A stretch of 64,000 nucleotides of DNA, taken from Aspidiotus rigidus. Taxonomy: Eukaryota > Arthropoda > Insecta > Hemiptera > Diaspididae. This document shows positions 24,070 to 38,159 of this stretch, piece after piece; the stretch's first letter is position 1; each line of letters starts with the position of its first letter. A program made the translations under genes and the position numbers. The notes under the pieces are model-generated. The model worked only from the letters and a program-made list of their open reading frames with translations, was not told where the DNA came from and searched no databases. The stretch is taken from positions 2,542,001-2,606,000 of the forward strand of contig JAVHKY010000015.1 in NCBI GenBank assembly GCA_035079385.1, written 5' to 3'.

Positions 24070-25538
24070 TGTCTTCGAAGAAACGCTGGGTTACCCCATC
24101 ATTTGGTGACACCTTCGTCGAACCGACAAAAAAACGTAACACACGTTCCACCTCACGAACCAAAAACTCTAAGTCGGTCAAAACGTCGCGGCCTGCACAG
24201 TTCACATTCAAGGAGCACAAAACTCTGACATGGGCGGAAAAGTACCAACCTAAAACTCCCGAAGATCTAGTCATTCACCCCAAGAAAGTTAAAGAAATCG
24301 AAGAATGGTTACAAAAGTATATTTCATCCGGCACCGAGAAGTATCTTATACTGAGTGGACCTTGCGGCTGTGGTAAAGTAACGACACTTCGTGTGCTCGC
24401 TAAACATTTAAATTTCGAAATTCTCGAATGGATAACTCCGCTAGACCGAGACTACCATCCAGATAACTTCGAAGCGGATCTGATGTACGAAAAAGCCAGC
24501 GACGTATTCGACAGATTTCTGTCGCGAGCCACCCGCTATCCGAGTCTTTTCGCGTCTACTTCTTATAAACTGATTGTCGTTAAAGATTTTCCTAACATAT
24601 TTCTACAAAATCCGGAATTGTTGCATGATATAATCAAGAAATACTTGTATCTCAATACGTATCCCATGGTGTTTATTTGCAACGATGATCAAGTTGTTCG
24701 TGATTTGTTTCCAGATACTCTACGAAAAGAGTGTGATATACGTACCATAAATTTCAATCCAGTTACGTCTAAATCGGTCGTCAAGGTTCTTCAACAAATA
24801 ATTGATGAGGAGCGTCGATCAAATCCAAGTATAAACATAACTAGTAATATAAATTTGGAACGTATTCACGAAAGTTCCTGTGGTGATTTAAGGTCAGCCA
24901 TATTGAAACTATATTTGATTGCCGCGAAGGGGTTATCCGATGAATTTGAGATAGTTGAAAACAAAAATGATAACGCAAGTTCTCCAGTTGAAAAGGATAA
25001 AGATGATTCTTTAGATTTGTTTAGAATAGTGGGACGTGTTTTGTACGCTACTCGCAAGTTCACGAACAAGAATGAATACTCGTTTGTTCACGATCCTGCC
25101 GATATCGTCGATTCTGTCAGCATGCAGCCATCCACGTTTGTCAGTTTTCTACAGGAAAATTACGTCTCACGTTTCCGCAGCATCGAAGATGTATCGCTGG
25201 CAGCAAACGCTCTAAGCGATGCCGATATTCTATTAACGCAACTTCGGGACGATAAGTTGAACGCTGGATTGACACTAGCAACTCGTGGATTAATGGTGGC
25301 GAATAGTGATCCTAAAAAGGAATTTAAAACGATTGTGAAGTCTAGATTTTACGAAGCGTCGTTGGAAACGAGAGTACGTAAAGAGATTCTCGATACGTTT
25401 GGTACTTTTCAGCATTCTGCCCGTGATATTATTTTGTATACGTTGCCTATACTAAGTCAAAGTGGTTATCCGTTCAGTGATGAGGAGCAGCGAAATAAGG
25501 CGTTGAAGTTTTTGGCGCCTTTCAAACGAAAGTATTGA
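24070..25538 (+). CDS. Rad17: Rad17, checkpoint clamp loader (terminal exon)
   Basis: Rad17 replaces RFC1 in an RFC-like complex that loads the 9-1-1 clamp at damaged DNA in the nucleus and so helps activate ATR. Numbered from the in-frame ATG at 24000 (512 codons), visible landmarks are: the Rad17 N-terminal signature WVTPSFGD (30-37); WAEKYQPKTPEDL (78-90), matching the RFC-box entry; a P-loop GPCGCGKVTT (120-129); a Walker B region LIVVKDFPN (191-199); sensor-1 region VFICND (224-229); and GDLRSAI (295-301), the sensor-2 region. The C-terminal helical part follows and ends LAPFKRKY. Two oddities: the P-loop Lys126 is followed by Val where Thr or Ser is usual, and the Walker B position before Asp196 is Lys where human Rad17 has Glu. 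The long phosphorylated tail of human Rad17 is absent. Residues 1-23 are probably intron read-through, so I start the exon at 24070. The rest is one uninterrupted exon with no stops, and I think it is functional or recently so. Confidence 0.93.
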
Positions 25539-25603
25539 AAGGTCGAATTTGAAATCATTTTCTAACGTTGTATACTTGTTTGTTATTTTTTTTTTAAATT
25601 GGG

Positions 25604-25609
25604 ATTAAA
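25604..25609 (+). terminator. Candidate polyadenylation signal ATTAAA for Rad17
   Basis: ATTAAA lies 66 bp after the Rad17 stop and is followed within 30 bp by a T/G-rich stretch. It is the common variant of AATAAA. No genomic poly-A tract follows, which argues against a processed retrocopy. Confidence 0.5.
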
Positions 25610-27341
25610 CAATTATTTGTGGACTCGTCTGTTTTGTAGTTTTGTAGAAAAATGTTTTGATGAATTTTTTTCAGGTTTCATGATGAAAATACATTTTGCT
25701 TTTTAACTTTAAATCGTGAACAAATGATCAATCAGTTGTTCTACAGGATAAAATCTGAAGAAAATATCCACGGTCACCTTTTACGGCCCCGAAGAAAAAT
25801 TTCAAAATCTCAGCCCTTCAAAGTAATGGAAAGTACGAGTGATAAGAATAGGTCAATATGACTTTGTTAATTTTCGTGGAGGAGCAGTAAAATATGTTTG
25901 AGTAATGCAGTTGTGACAGTATTCTGGAGTGATACAATTTTTACAATTGAAATCAAAGTTGAATGTTTGAACCTCTCCTTGATAGAGGATATGCTATCAC
26001 GGCCATTACTATCCAGATGTACCTCCACCTTCACATAATTAAATTGGCGAAGGTCCTATCCTCAATTTATTATCACTGGCACATACCTACATATTCATTT
26101 ATGAATCATAAATTGTTCCTTCATTTTGAAAACCGCGAGCTGTATGTATATCTGTGCAGAGGGAGGAACGATCGAGAGGAAGTTCATCTAAATCTTTTTA
26201 GTTTCGATACCTACCTAATCAAATTTAAAGATAGGTACGGTAGTTTAAATAATATTTTTCATATTTAGCCATAGGTACCTCGATCCAAAGACAAAAAATT
26301 GTATTGTAAATGCAACAAAACTACTCCCTATTTATACACAATAATGAAAGTGAAAACTTGATGTCCAGGTTAAAACGTTATGAGAAATGCCCAGTTTGCA
26401 CCACTTTCATCTGAGACAACGCCCGAAGTACAGTCTATGATATAAGTACAGACGTAGAGTAAAATATGAAATCAATGAAGACTCAAGTTTTTCTTCATTA
26501 TCATGAGCTCCCAGTTAGATATCAAATTCAAAGGAAGATGATTGGATAAGTGACGTGGCGTTTTTTGAATTTACATTGTTTAAAATCAAATTCTAAGCCA
26601 TACAGCTTAATTTGGAATAAATTTACGCTCCACGTTTCGCAAATTCTTATAAGACTCCAATCAGCTTTTGATCTCCTCGTCATGTCATGAGTAAAGACTG
26701 AAGACGCTCAGATAGCTGATAGCGGCTAGCTCTTGATCAATATACCTACCGTCCTATTTCTAAGTTTGAAGAAATGAAGACTATATTTGCGCTAAAATAT
26801 TTTTGAGTTACCGGAGAGATCATGAGATAGAGATCGGGCTTCAAAGCTCTTATATATTTATCGCGATCGTGTTTTCAATATAATTGATTGAACCAAGGTC
26901 TGTAAAGGCCGGCCAAGCGATAAGCGTTATGACGAAAGGGACGAAGATATCTCTTGTGGTCGCTTGCGAGAGACCTTGATGATCATTGACTTGTCGCTCA
27001 GTCAGCTCTTTATAGTCCAAAGTCCAACCCGGCCCAATCGTTTGTTTCCATTAACAGATTCTCCGAATCTCCGGATGGATGAATGAGTTTAATAGATAGG
27101 TAGGTACGGTATACCCTGTAAGTTGTTTTGTTTTTGTTTTTGTTTTTTTCTTCTATTTCACTATTACCTAGGTACCTTCTCCTTTTTTCTATTCAGCCTG
27201 CTGTTTTGAAGTTGTTCCATCTTTCTCCTACAAAGTTTGAACTTGATTTTTCAAATCTCATTTTCTTATTTACAAAAACTTTTTCAAGCTTCGCCGTCAG
27301 TAAAATTCAACTCGAAACATATTTCCAATGGAATGGTTCAG
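25610..27341. other. Gene-free stretch
   Basis: No exon recognised. It contains several TACCTAC/GTAGGTA motifs (for example 26205 and 27097-27110) and T-rich tracts. Confidence 0.4.
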
Positions 27342-27613
27342 TTTAAATCTTAGACCATATAATAGATAGACCGAGCATCAGCCATATAAGCGTATGTTAA
27401 CCATTGATGCAGGGACATGATAAGAAAATAAGGATCGCTGGACCCTGTTTACATTTTTATGTGCATAGCGGGTGAATGCGCGGCGGAGTGAAACACACAC
27501 TGCAGCGTCTCCTTCTCCGCAGTCAACCGCGCTACCCATAAAGGGTCCGATGATCCTTATAGCACTACTAATCACTATGCTCGGTCTATCTATTATATGG
27601 TCTAAGGTTTAAA
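27342..27613. mobile_element. 272-bp hairpin MITE
   Basis: 27342-27378 is inverted at 27577-27613 over 37 bp with a single mismatch. The fold continues inside: ataaggatcgctggaccct near 27428 faces agggtccgatgatccttat near 27541. Both ends contain TTTAAAT or its core TTAA (27342-27348 and 27608-27614), which may be the target-site duplication rather than part of the TIR. A TTAA target would suggest a piggyBac- or Kolobok-like origin; this is inference. No protein is encoded. Confidence 0.8.
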
Positions 27614-30600
27614 TGCAGACAATTAAATTATTTAGTAGATTCGAATCATTGTTGCCTACCGTACTTAATTTTTTGACTGCGGGTACCTTACCAACCCGAA
27701 TTACTTTGAATTAGGTATCAACCTATCAATTTAATTAATGATCAATTGGACGGGAGTTTTCAATGGATCAAGTGGCCTACCTGTTTAAATTATTAGAATT
27801 CATCAGATTTATTTTTAGGAATTACTCAACATTTATAATTGTCATTATAGGACATCGACTGTAAAAAAACTATAGGTAGATTTCTATTATAACACTAGGC
27901 CTATAGTTGAATTTTTATTGTATCGAATGCTGTACTTGTTTGAAAAAATATAATTATGAATCAACTTGAATAAGAAACTAAAACTTGGTGTTTTAGCTTC
28001 GTAGGCTACAATTATTTTTTTCGAGTGTAGCAGTGACCTCTTTAATAGATACATCAGTTCTCCATTTATTCACACATTTTTATTAAAACTTGTTTTATTG
28101 ACATTTATTAAGCTTAAATACATATAAGTCGTGTTATCAGAGGTGTAAGGACGCAAGACTGAGTAAAAAAAATTGGTTTATTTTTGTAAATTGTTAGCCC
28201 GCTGAAGCGTAAACGCGTATAAAGCGAAGCGTTTGTTAGACCGTAATAATGAACTATTTCGAAAATTAAATCGTTCATAAATACGGTACGTTTAACCCGT
28301 AAATATGATACAAAGACAACAGTGAAAAAGCAAGCAATTACCAGGAACTGTGAAGTACAATGTAACCGTGCGTTTTTCTAGCTTACTGTTGGGACACTGC
28401 ATTTTTTCGTTTCCGCCGACAGCGTCGTGCGACGCGACTTTGTTTTTCGAAATTAAAGCAAATTTCTTTTTGAATGGTTGGAAACCTTTGAGGTGCAACG
28501 TTGAATTGAGAGCTCATTAAATTGTAAAGGAATTCTAAAAGACGAGTGCACACTTTCGTGCGATAAGGCCATAATATTTCATGCTGTACGTACGTGGAAA
28601 GGTCAAACATGATGCGGATATCTCAGTACTGGTACATCTACCCTCTTGTTTGTTTCAAAATGTAAGCCCACCTAGCCTATATGCGTTTGTATACACTGAA
28701 GATAAGTTTATCATTGAAGAAAATAAAAACGGAGTACAGTGAAATTACTCAGCAGTTATATACAGATTGATACAAAGTTGAGTACATATCCCTCGTTCGT
28801 GGTTTGATTAATGAATAATTAGTCCGCAGGGTATATGATGCTATTACTTCGTACGTGCATCCAACTATGGAACATTTACAGATGTAAGTACTTTCGTCAA
28901 GTTATTTGAAGTCGATGGTATGGATTTTTAGTTGAGAAATTCAAGAGGTTGCGAGGCATTGAAAGTTGTGTGTAGACATTCCATCGTATTAAACTGGAAA
29001 CTAGCCGCAAGATATAGGTTATTGTATGGGAGAATTGACCAGAAAATTTCTAATCAATGTAGGTGACGATTGATTGGTTATAAGGTACCTATTCAAAAAA
29101 TATGATTTAAATGACAAAATTCATATTGTCGCGAGTTTTTTCTGCTTCATTTTCGCGATTATCGGTACTAAATTGCATTTTTTATACTCATTCTAGCGGC
29201 AAACATTTTCTTTTACTCTTTGCATGTGAGAAAAGCCAAGTACCTACTTATATTTCGAGAATTTTTAAACTTAAATTCTTACAAGGCCTAAATCATATTT
29301 TTTGTTTCATGTTCTTTATATCCCTAATGAAGAAATAGAGTTGATTGATTTTTTTCTTTTCTTTTTTTGACATTGCCCTAATATTTTTGTCCTTGGTACA
29401 CGTAGGTCTATCCTTGCGTTTCCATAAACTTGTTAATCCACCGATGAAAAATGTTCTCGCAAAAAACTTTAAGCCTAGCTCTATACGTTCCAAAAGTGTG
29501 TTACCGTATCGTATCAGTCTTTTAGTCAAGAATTTGGATGTTCTTGTTGACCAACTGAAATACATCGAGAAAGAAAAAAAAAAGAGAAGAAGTCGCGTCA
29601 AAAATTACAATACGTTTTTTTTTTCTTCTCTTCTTTTTTGAAAGAGGACATATTCGTACCTCGTTAAATTTATGTCATTGTACGAATGAAAAGAAGGGAA
29701 GACAGGAGAAACGAGAAAATGGGAATATATCGAACGAGTATTTCTAAGGCAATTCCAACCTAGTACATGGTAAATTGCAAATAAGCTTTCACTTTTTTTT
29801 CTTCTCTCTTCCTCCTCGCTCTCGTGTCGGGTGCAGGGAACTTTAAAAACGTGGAATAAAATATAACGGATATCTTGAATTGCGGGAAGTAGCTTTTTAT
29901 AGCTTGTGCATTGTCCAGCTCGATGCTTAAGTGACAAGGATTTAACTTTTTTGAAAAGCAAACGGTGGTGAAGAAAGGAGTACGAACTCTTCGGTCACAA
30001 ATCACCATCCAGCCACAGTTTTAAATCCGCGTGTACCTTTCGGACGGCAACTTACTCGGTTAGATAAAAACGTTACCGGTACGTTTGTATTTTATTCGGC
30101 TAAATTCTCTCTTTTTCCTCGCACCTTTAGACTACTGATTTTGAACTATAGGGTTATACAGAATCTCAGTTCGCCGCCACTTTTCGGAGATTAGAACCAT
30201 AATTTTTAACGATTACGTTCGCGCTTTTTTCTTCTCGGTTGCGCTGAATTCTTCGTTTTCTGTTTTTGATTCTTAATCCTCTGTGGTGCTAAGAATCTAG
30301 CTCCATAATGCCTCGACTAATAATTCCTTTGTTTATTGGGTTATTAGAGTAGAGCAAATGGAGAATATTATCTTTTCGCGACTATAGTACTTATCGTGCA
30401 GAGAATTACAAGAATATTATCGAGCAAAAAGTTGGGGAGGGGATTCAAATTTGTTCTGGTTTGGGAGTAATAGAGAAGGTCATAAACTAGAAGCCAGATA
30501 CTACGTACGTTTCTCAATTTTTTACTTAAGTTTTTATTCTTTTAAAGTTACCGTTTTTCTTCGAGTCCTTTATCATTTAAATGGTTTGATGCTGTCATAA

Positions 30601-33600
30601 CTGCGAACTTTTCAGGAGTACGGACTTACACAGTTTTAGGACTTTCGTGAAATGTGAAAATAGGTAGGTACGGTACGCACCGAGAGATAGGTACCTACGT
30701 GAAACGAATTTCTCGCGAGATTAGGGTCTAGATATGACCTGTCGAAAAAATCTTGGCTGAGTTGAAAATTTTCAACTCCTGATAGCCGGTTTTACCAACT
30801 CCGCAACGAACTAAAAGTTTCATGAACAAAACGCTATTGGAACGAAGATTTCCGATGAGATCAGTTTTACTTACTTGTATCAAATCGAAAATTGAAGTTT
30901 AGCTCTGACAAAAATCGGCCAGTAAATTAAATCGACGATTTTCGAATAGGTATCTCGATTTTTAAACGAGTATTAGTTCAATCACAGATTTCGGTAAATC
31001 TGGATCAATGATTAATCGTCGTTTTTAATCAATTCGATAAAATTGGCCTGGACAGTTAATTTTCAACTAGGATTAAACTTGGTTTAAACGGAATTTGGTA
31101 AGATTGGCTTAACTTACATTACTTATACAATTTCTGAAATCACCGAGCAACTGGCTTATCATTAGCCACGCTGAAACTACCTCTGTAAATCTAGTCACAG
31201 TTTTAATTTGAATTAAAATTAAATTCAATAATAACTAATTGAAAGGGCGTTTTTTGCTTTCGAGGAAGAACCTTAATTTTGGAAATAATATTGAAACCGG
31301 TGCTCTATGACCGACCTGATCTGATTGTTCAGTACTCGCGCACCGCGATATTCTTAGATTGGGGAGTATTATATACAGTTTCAACGTATTTACCGATCGT
31401 GGGGTCTGTTGGATCGCGTCATTTGCCGGACTCCGGGCCACTTCGTTCCTCTTCGGGGGAACGGCGTGAATCGGATACCCAGAGCAGTAGAAAGTATCTC
31501 TGAGAAAACGAAAACTTATGAAACAGAACGAAAACCTTCGGGGGAGGAGCTCTGGCTTCTCCTCCTATGAGATACTGACAATATATCGGGCAATCGCCCA
31601 AATGACACGACCAAGCCGACAAAGTAATCTATCAATATTTATTTTTTTTTGTGGTGGTCGCAGAGGAACGTTCTCTGATATTGTAAACGCTCCTAAGTCC
31701 TAACTCTGCTAAATTGATATATATGCATTTATGCAAAAATAACGATCATGCATGGAAAAGTAGGCCTCTTAAAACGGGTCGAAAAATGTGTTCGGAAGAA
31801 AATCGGATCACTATAGTGTTGTTCTCTAATCGTCCTAATCCTGTTTTTATTCACAGAGATTGTAGCGCTCCAAGCGAATGACTGGGCTAAATTAGAGAAG
31901 CACCATAATTATTTTCTTTTTGTTTTCGATCGGATCCAACATAAGCAAGAGGCAATCGGAGAATCGCGAAATAATTAGAAAAAATTAATTCGTATTTTTT
32001 GAATTTTTTCTTTTTTCTAGCCCCCCCCCCCCCCCCATTTCTGATGACAACGTAACCCAAATTTACTATACAATAACGATCTGTAGAAAGATATCTTTTA
32101 CAAGCGGCTAAAAGATCTTAATCCTTGATTAATCAACTGTCCAACAATATGTAATGACTAATGATAAAAGCTCTGAAGAAAGACCGAAAAAAAAAACTTC
32201 TAGTTCATGAATTAGAGGTGTTAAAGGAGCGGAGTTTTCGACATTTGGATGTTTTCGTTAGGAGTTTTTAAAAACTGGATGTGAAAATTGAACTCTGGAG
32301 CTCTGGGAGGAGCTCTGTTGTAAGTATACAAGTCGGAGCTCCGTCGGAGATCCGGAGCTCTGTTCAAAGCTTTGTACATTCGATTTGCAGTGCGATCATG
32401 TTGCACCAAACCAGTATGCCGGTGAAAACTCCGATGTTTCTCCGGAGCGTCGCCACCGTTTAGCACCTTTATCTCTATCATGTAAATAGACATCTAATTC
32501 CTTGGTTTTTCTTTGTCTTCGAAATGTTAGAAAGTCTCTTTTCGCTGATGGGAAATTACGAAGTTGAATTGACGTATCTGCGAAGCATGAAAGTGATCTC
32601 ATTTTCTCGATCGTTGTTTTGCAGGTACGTCGATTTTAATTTGACTTTCATTAAGATAGGAGTAAGTTGTTAAATCAGTGAAGCAATAGTGAAAAAATAA
32701 GTTCAATTTGCGACAGGGTATAGGGTGGAGTAAAATGAAATAAAGGAAAAAATTGAGCAACGGTGAATCAACTCACACAATTATCGGGTGTGGTTGACGC
32801 GAGAATGATGAGAAGAAAAAATCGTACTCAAGAAACAAAGCTTAGACGAGACTGATGATAACTTAATTGAAGTCCTTCTTCTCCTACATTATTATGAACG
32901 AAAAATTCAAGATAAATCTACTTCATCTCCTTTCACGCAAAATTTCGTTGAAATACACAAAGTTGAAACATTGATAGGACAATAATAATTATTCGCCTTA
33001 TCACGAGACAATGTTCGCGAAAAGTACTCCAGAGAACATGAAAGTTGAGTTTACTTGACAACCGTCATTTTCTACTATGTTTTCGGAAGTAAATCATTTC
33101 CATTTCCTACTTTCTGAGATAAATTCATTCATTTTACTCCAGTACTTTCCCACAGCGTTGGTATGAATAGTACTATTGCCCTACCTCTAACGTAACTGAA
33201 CTTGCGTAGGTAGGTAGGCACAGAAGGAAGCCAACGACTGATAACAATATCTGGGGACAGTGTTTATGGGCCTAAACGTTACTGATTTCATACTCGGTTT
33301 GCTTAACAATGAAGAAATTTGTGTAGGTAAGCAGTACGCTCTCAAATGGATCTAGGTAGTAGGTATTCGCTGATGTCGGATTTACTTAAACTACTCAGAC
33401 ACGTACTGAGCTCAAGACATTTTTATAGAAAAATAATCGCTCACCAAATTAATATCCCAGGCAAAGAGTGAAGGTGCCATCCGGCCTGAATGCTTGTCTC
33501 GTATAAAGTGTTAGTACTTGATAACGTGACATACCTCCCATGGCATTGTTACCAAATAATGATGAGCTAAGTTTATAGCCGCGTTTTATGAAAATGTACC

Positions 33601-36600
33601 TACCTAATGCGTATCGTATTAGGTGAACTGATAAACGGGTGGCAAGTGCAGAGGTTACTAACGATATGAATAGGGATAAACGCTTATTTGCTAACCGTCG
33701 TCCTTATTCAGTATTAGGGTCTCTCTAGAAATAAGTAATAAGTTTATGAAGTTATAAAATAAGATACAGTACGATACCCTAAATAGTCTAGCCAGAGCGT
33801 GTGTTGAAGGAGGGGGGGATCAGAGTTCACAATAACGAAAGAAATACACGCGGCGGAAAAACTTTGCCAAGTTTAGTATTTTAGTTGTTGTTATTCCCTA
33901 TATTGTCTTCTGTTTTCTCTCGCTTATTCTGCGTTTTACAGCATACACTTTGTTTCTCATTTCTAACAATTTTTTCGTTTGAAAAAGTTCTCTAGGAATG
34001 CCAATTTATTTTTGCGGTTAACTTCTTGAAACTTCTGTTTCACCCAATTTGCAAACGAGGTGGTATACCATGCGTGTAACAGAATTCGTGTACTCGGGTA
34101 GATCTGTACCGACACACTTACTGGTTTTACAAAAAAGTTCAATTAATTAAAAATAAAGGCTAGGTACTGTTTCGATTTTATTTTTTCCAGCTCGGAATAA
34201 GTTACCTAAGTCAGCATGCGACACGAGGAAAGAAAACAGACTACTAGGAAAAAATATGAACTTGATGTTATAGAATGATTATGCGTCTTGGAGAAGAGAC
34301 AAGATACAAAATGAAAGAAAAATTATTGCTTGAAGTAGTCTGCATAGAATAAGAACGTGTCAGATGATTTTATCCCTATGTTGTAGATGAAAACAAGGAA
34401 GTCTTCAAATAAGATGTTGTAACGAAGCTGAAAATAATTTTCTCGGAAGCATGGTATATTACGAATTAAGTAGTCTAGAAAAAAAATGAGATCACACGTC
34501 AATAAATGATGCATGGTTCTTTGAACAGTAGTTTTGAAAGTACAGATAACTCCAGAGAAACAGATTGCCGATAAACGTGACACCGAATATGCTTTGAAAT
34601 ATTATCTTTTATAGTACAGTATTGCTCTAGTTCCATATCTAAGTTTTTTCAGATCATCAAGCAAAAGTAGCAACACCCATGTAACTTCGTTGCTATATAA
34701 CAAATGAGGTACTACCTACATTCCAAAAAGGCTTCAGTCCATTTTAAACATTTTGAGTAACTTGATTTAAAAAAAAAAAATTGTTTTATAGAATTTTTTA
34801 TGAGTCAATATTCTTTTTTTTTTGTTTGAAATAGTAATAATCATGAGACGAACCAAAAATAATACTATGATACTTAAGTGGAAAAACCTGCAATGCTCAC
34901 GCTGGCAAGGGTATAGAAGTCCAAAAAATGGGACTAAAGTCTTTTTGGAATGTAGTGCCTCAAATGAAAGAATGAGGATACAAGCCTCGAGAACAGCTAA
35001 GAACGAAAACCAAAAGAGTTTGAGAATAAGAGCAGGGCCCTATCGCAATGATTACAACTGGCCGTGGTTAACTTAAAGACTGCCAAACCAGAATAGATTT
35101 TTCGAAAAAGTTATTCTTATCGTTTCGAATATCGAATGGTGAATAAAAGTTTCTCATCGATTTAATGTAGGGTGAGAAACTCACTTTCTCAGAAAACTCG
35201 AATCTTCCTCGACGTTGCGTTGTGCTGAAGAAATAAGTACCTACAAAAAATTTCAATTTCCTCTCGCAGTCTTAATCCCACGTAAATATCATTTTCAAAA
35301 TTCTTGAGAAAAACGACAAACAGACACTATAGGCCTATAGCCTGAACTAAAAGGTAAAGATGACTTCTTTTCTTTTTTTTTTTCTCAAGAGTGCAGACTA
35401 CGTTGGAATCCGCGGCGAGGGTGACTGTTGACGTTGGTAGATATTTCTTGAATCAAAATCACCCCGCTTTAAAGACAACCCAAAGATGAAGAATCTACTT
35501 AATGAGTCGAATTAGTGCTTATTCATGCCAGTCATTAAAACCGAGATAACGAATTTTCTGTTACTATTTCAAAAACAATGATAATGTGTTAAATATCTGC
35601 GTTTTACGTACATGAGAACCTACATTTGATTATAGATAACATCATGTTTACCTTTTTTTTTTTTGTATTTCTCTAGGAATACGATCCGAGGCGCCTGAAT
35701 GTCGAATTTATAGAAAATGTAAATATAGACCTACCTACTACAAAACAAACAAATTTAAAATTCCGCTAGTATTAGGTCTATCAAAACCAAATATGTGAAA
35801 GAAGCTAGTTCAATTGGAAACGAACGTGCTTTATATTGTGTATTTTTCATGTATTATTCTATGTAGCCGAGCTACATTAATGAGTTAGAAGATTCGTCGC
35901 TTTCAAATTTTGAAGGGAAAAACATCCGCGTCATTTGATCTGTACATAAAAACTGATTTCCATAATTATTTTCACCTTTGACATTTCGAAACATTGGTTC
36001 TGAATTTGTGGTACCTACTTGAAGGTGAAGAAGTTTTCAAGATTCTTTCTCAACCAGATTTTTTTTTTTTTTTAAACATACTGACAGTTTTCTTTATTGT
36101 TTTTCGTGAAATGTAACATAAATATACGGTAATGGTTTTTGTTTTTGTTTTTTATGAATCATTGATTGATCCGAGTGTATTAGACTACCTACTAGCTATG
36201 TTTGCATGACTCACATTATCATATACTTTGAATGGATCATTTACCTTAACCCTCATTCTAAAATTGAAATCGAGCTTTCTCACGGTACAAACTAGAGTAC
36301 ACATATTCTCCGAGGAACCAAAAAATTTCACAATTGCATTTCCCTGAAACCCTCCATTATAAATTGTCAATTTTTCACCATAAAATCATTTCTAAGCATT
36401 GTTAATCATCTAGGCAGCTCTATTCACTATTTAATTTAAATATAATTGTTCGCTATGAAAGAAGGATTCGTTGTTCTTCAGCACTCCCCTCCCCAAAGAG
36501 TATTTTTATAAGTATCTAATTGTTTTAAATATTTCAAATAGGTATCCAAAAAACCAGTCGAGGAATGCATAATAGGTATGAAATATAAGAAAGCGCATAA

Positions 36601-38159
36601 TACTTATAACAGAAAGTTTTGAAACTAATGTTCTACTTGGGAACGCTCAACGTCAATACCACAGAAACCGGAAAACCGATCAATTTTCCTCAAGCTTTTC
36701 GAGATATCATATCTACTTCTTCCTAAGATGGGGGAAAAATTTCCAGTATTTATTTTTTTCGTTATATTCAAGTATTTTTCTCCGTTTTTTTTTTTCCTTT
36801 TCCTTTCGCGAATATATTCGCAGCATAATATTTGAATGCATTTACCCTCTCTTCATAATGTTGGATCACACCTTCCGTAAGAAAATAATGCGAGCAAGTC
36901 GAGCGTCAGCAACGTCAATTGAGAGAGAAGAAAAAATTCGTCGTATTATTGGGGAAAATATTATTCGTCGTTCTTCGCAAAAGGTCTATATTCTTGTGAG
37001 AATTTATCTTAAAAGAAGTTTTTATTAGCCTTATCTCACTGTTTGAGATGCATTCAAACGTGTTTTTTTTTCTCGCACCTTTTCTTTCTCACTTTCTCGA
37101 TTACCACGTCGAATCATTTTTTTCTTTTACTTTCTTTGTTTTCCATTAAAAACAGAAGAAAATGAATGAGTATCGGTACCTCCAATTTTCAAAATCGAGT
37201 TCGACGTTAAACGAAACATCTGAGACGCAGAAAGCATTGTGAAGAAATATACAATTCGTGGAAAACACGATTTCCGCTTTCACGGCAATTTTAGAAATTA
37301 GGTAAGCAGAAAAATATGCAAGTTGTTTGTGATAAAACTAAAGTTTTGATAGAGGGGAAAAAATCAAAAGTCGAGGTCCTAAATGGATATAAAAATACAG
37401 AATAAACGAGTTGGCTGGTCTTCGGAGTGTAATTAAAACTACGTTATACTCATTACGATTCGAGAAAATTTGCCATGAGAGCAGCATCTTCAGATCCAGG
37501 AGATTGTGTTTTGGGAAAACATTAAGACGGGAAAGAACTTTTCTGTTCATTTTCAACTTTCGTACAAGCTCGTAATGGAATTAATGTGGTCGCATATATA
37601 AGTTAGAGGTAAAATAACTCGTATACAACAGCTTATGGATTATTTTATGAAAAGGAGTTGTTTTCAAAATTACAAATAAAGTAATCAACACTCCTCATTT
37701 AAATTATACCGGCGGAGAGATATCGCATATTCTGCAATATGAATGCAGCCACGTACATGGGTAGGTATCAATAGCAACTTCTCTGAGTGGATTATTTCTT
37801 AGAAATTATACTATTTCGTATATAGGTAGGTAGCTGAAAATGATACGGTGAAGATGTTATTTTTGTTAGCAATTCGTTGTCAACGAGCCGAATCTGAGAG
37901 AGGTTTGTAATTAAATGAGAATTTTCTACAGTGAGGAGAAAGAATAGAATATACAAGTAGGTAATATGGAGAACGAATTTTCAATTAACTTACCTCTAAC
38001 TAGAAATACCATGTGCGTACTTATATTTGAACAACTTTACGTTCTCTTAAATTAATAATAAGTATGAGTAGGTTTTTTATTCAAGTGAATGGAGCATAGG
38101 CCTCTATATAATATTTATATTTTTTTTTGGAAAGCGGAAAATAAAACAAAAAATGGTAC

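Noticed and set aside
24000..25538. Rad17 as a processed retrocopy
   Set aside because: It is one long exon, but a splice acceptor precedes it, no poly-A tract follows it, and the frame is intact. A retrocopy is not excluded but is less likely.
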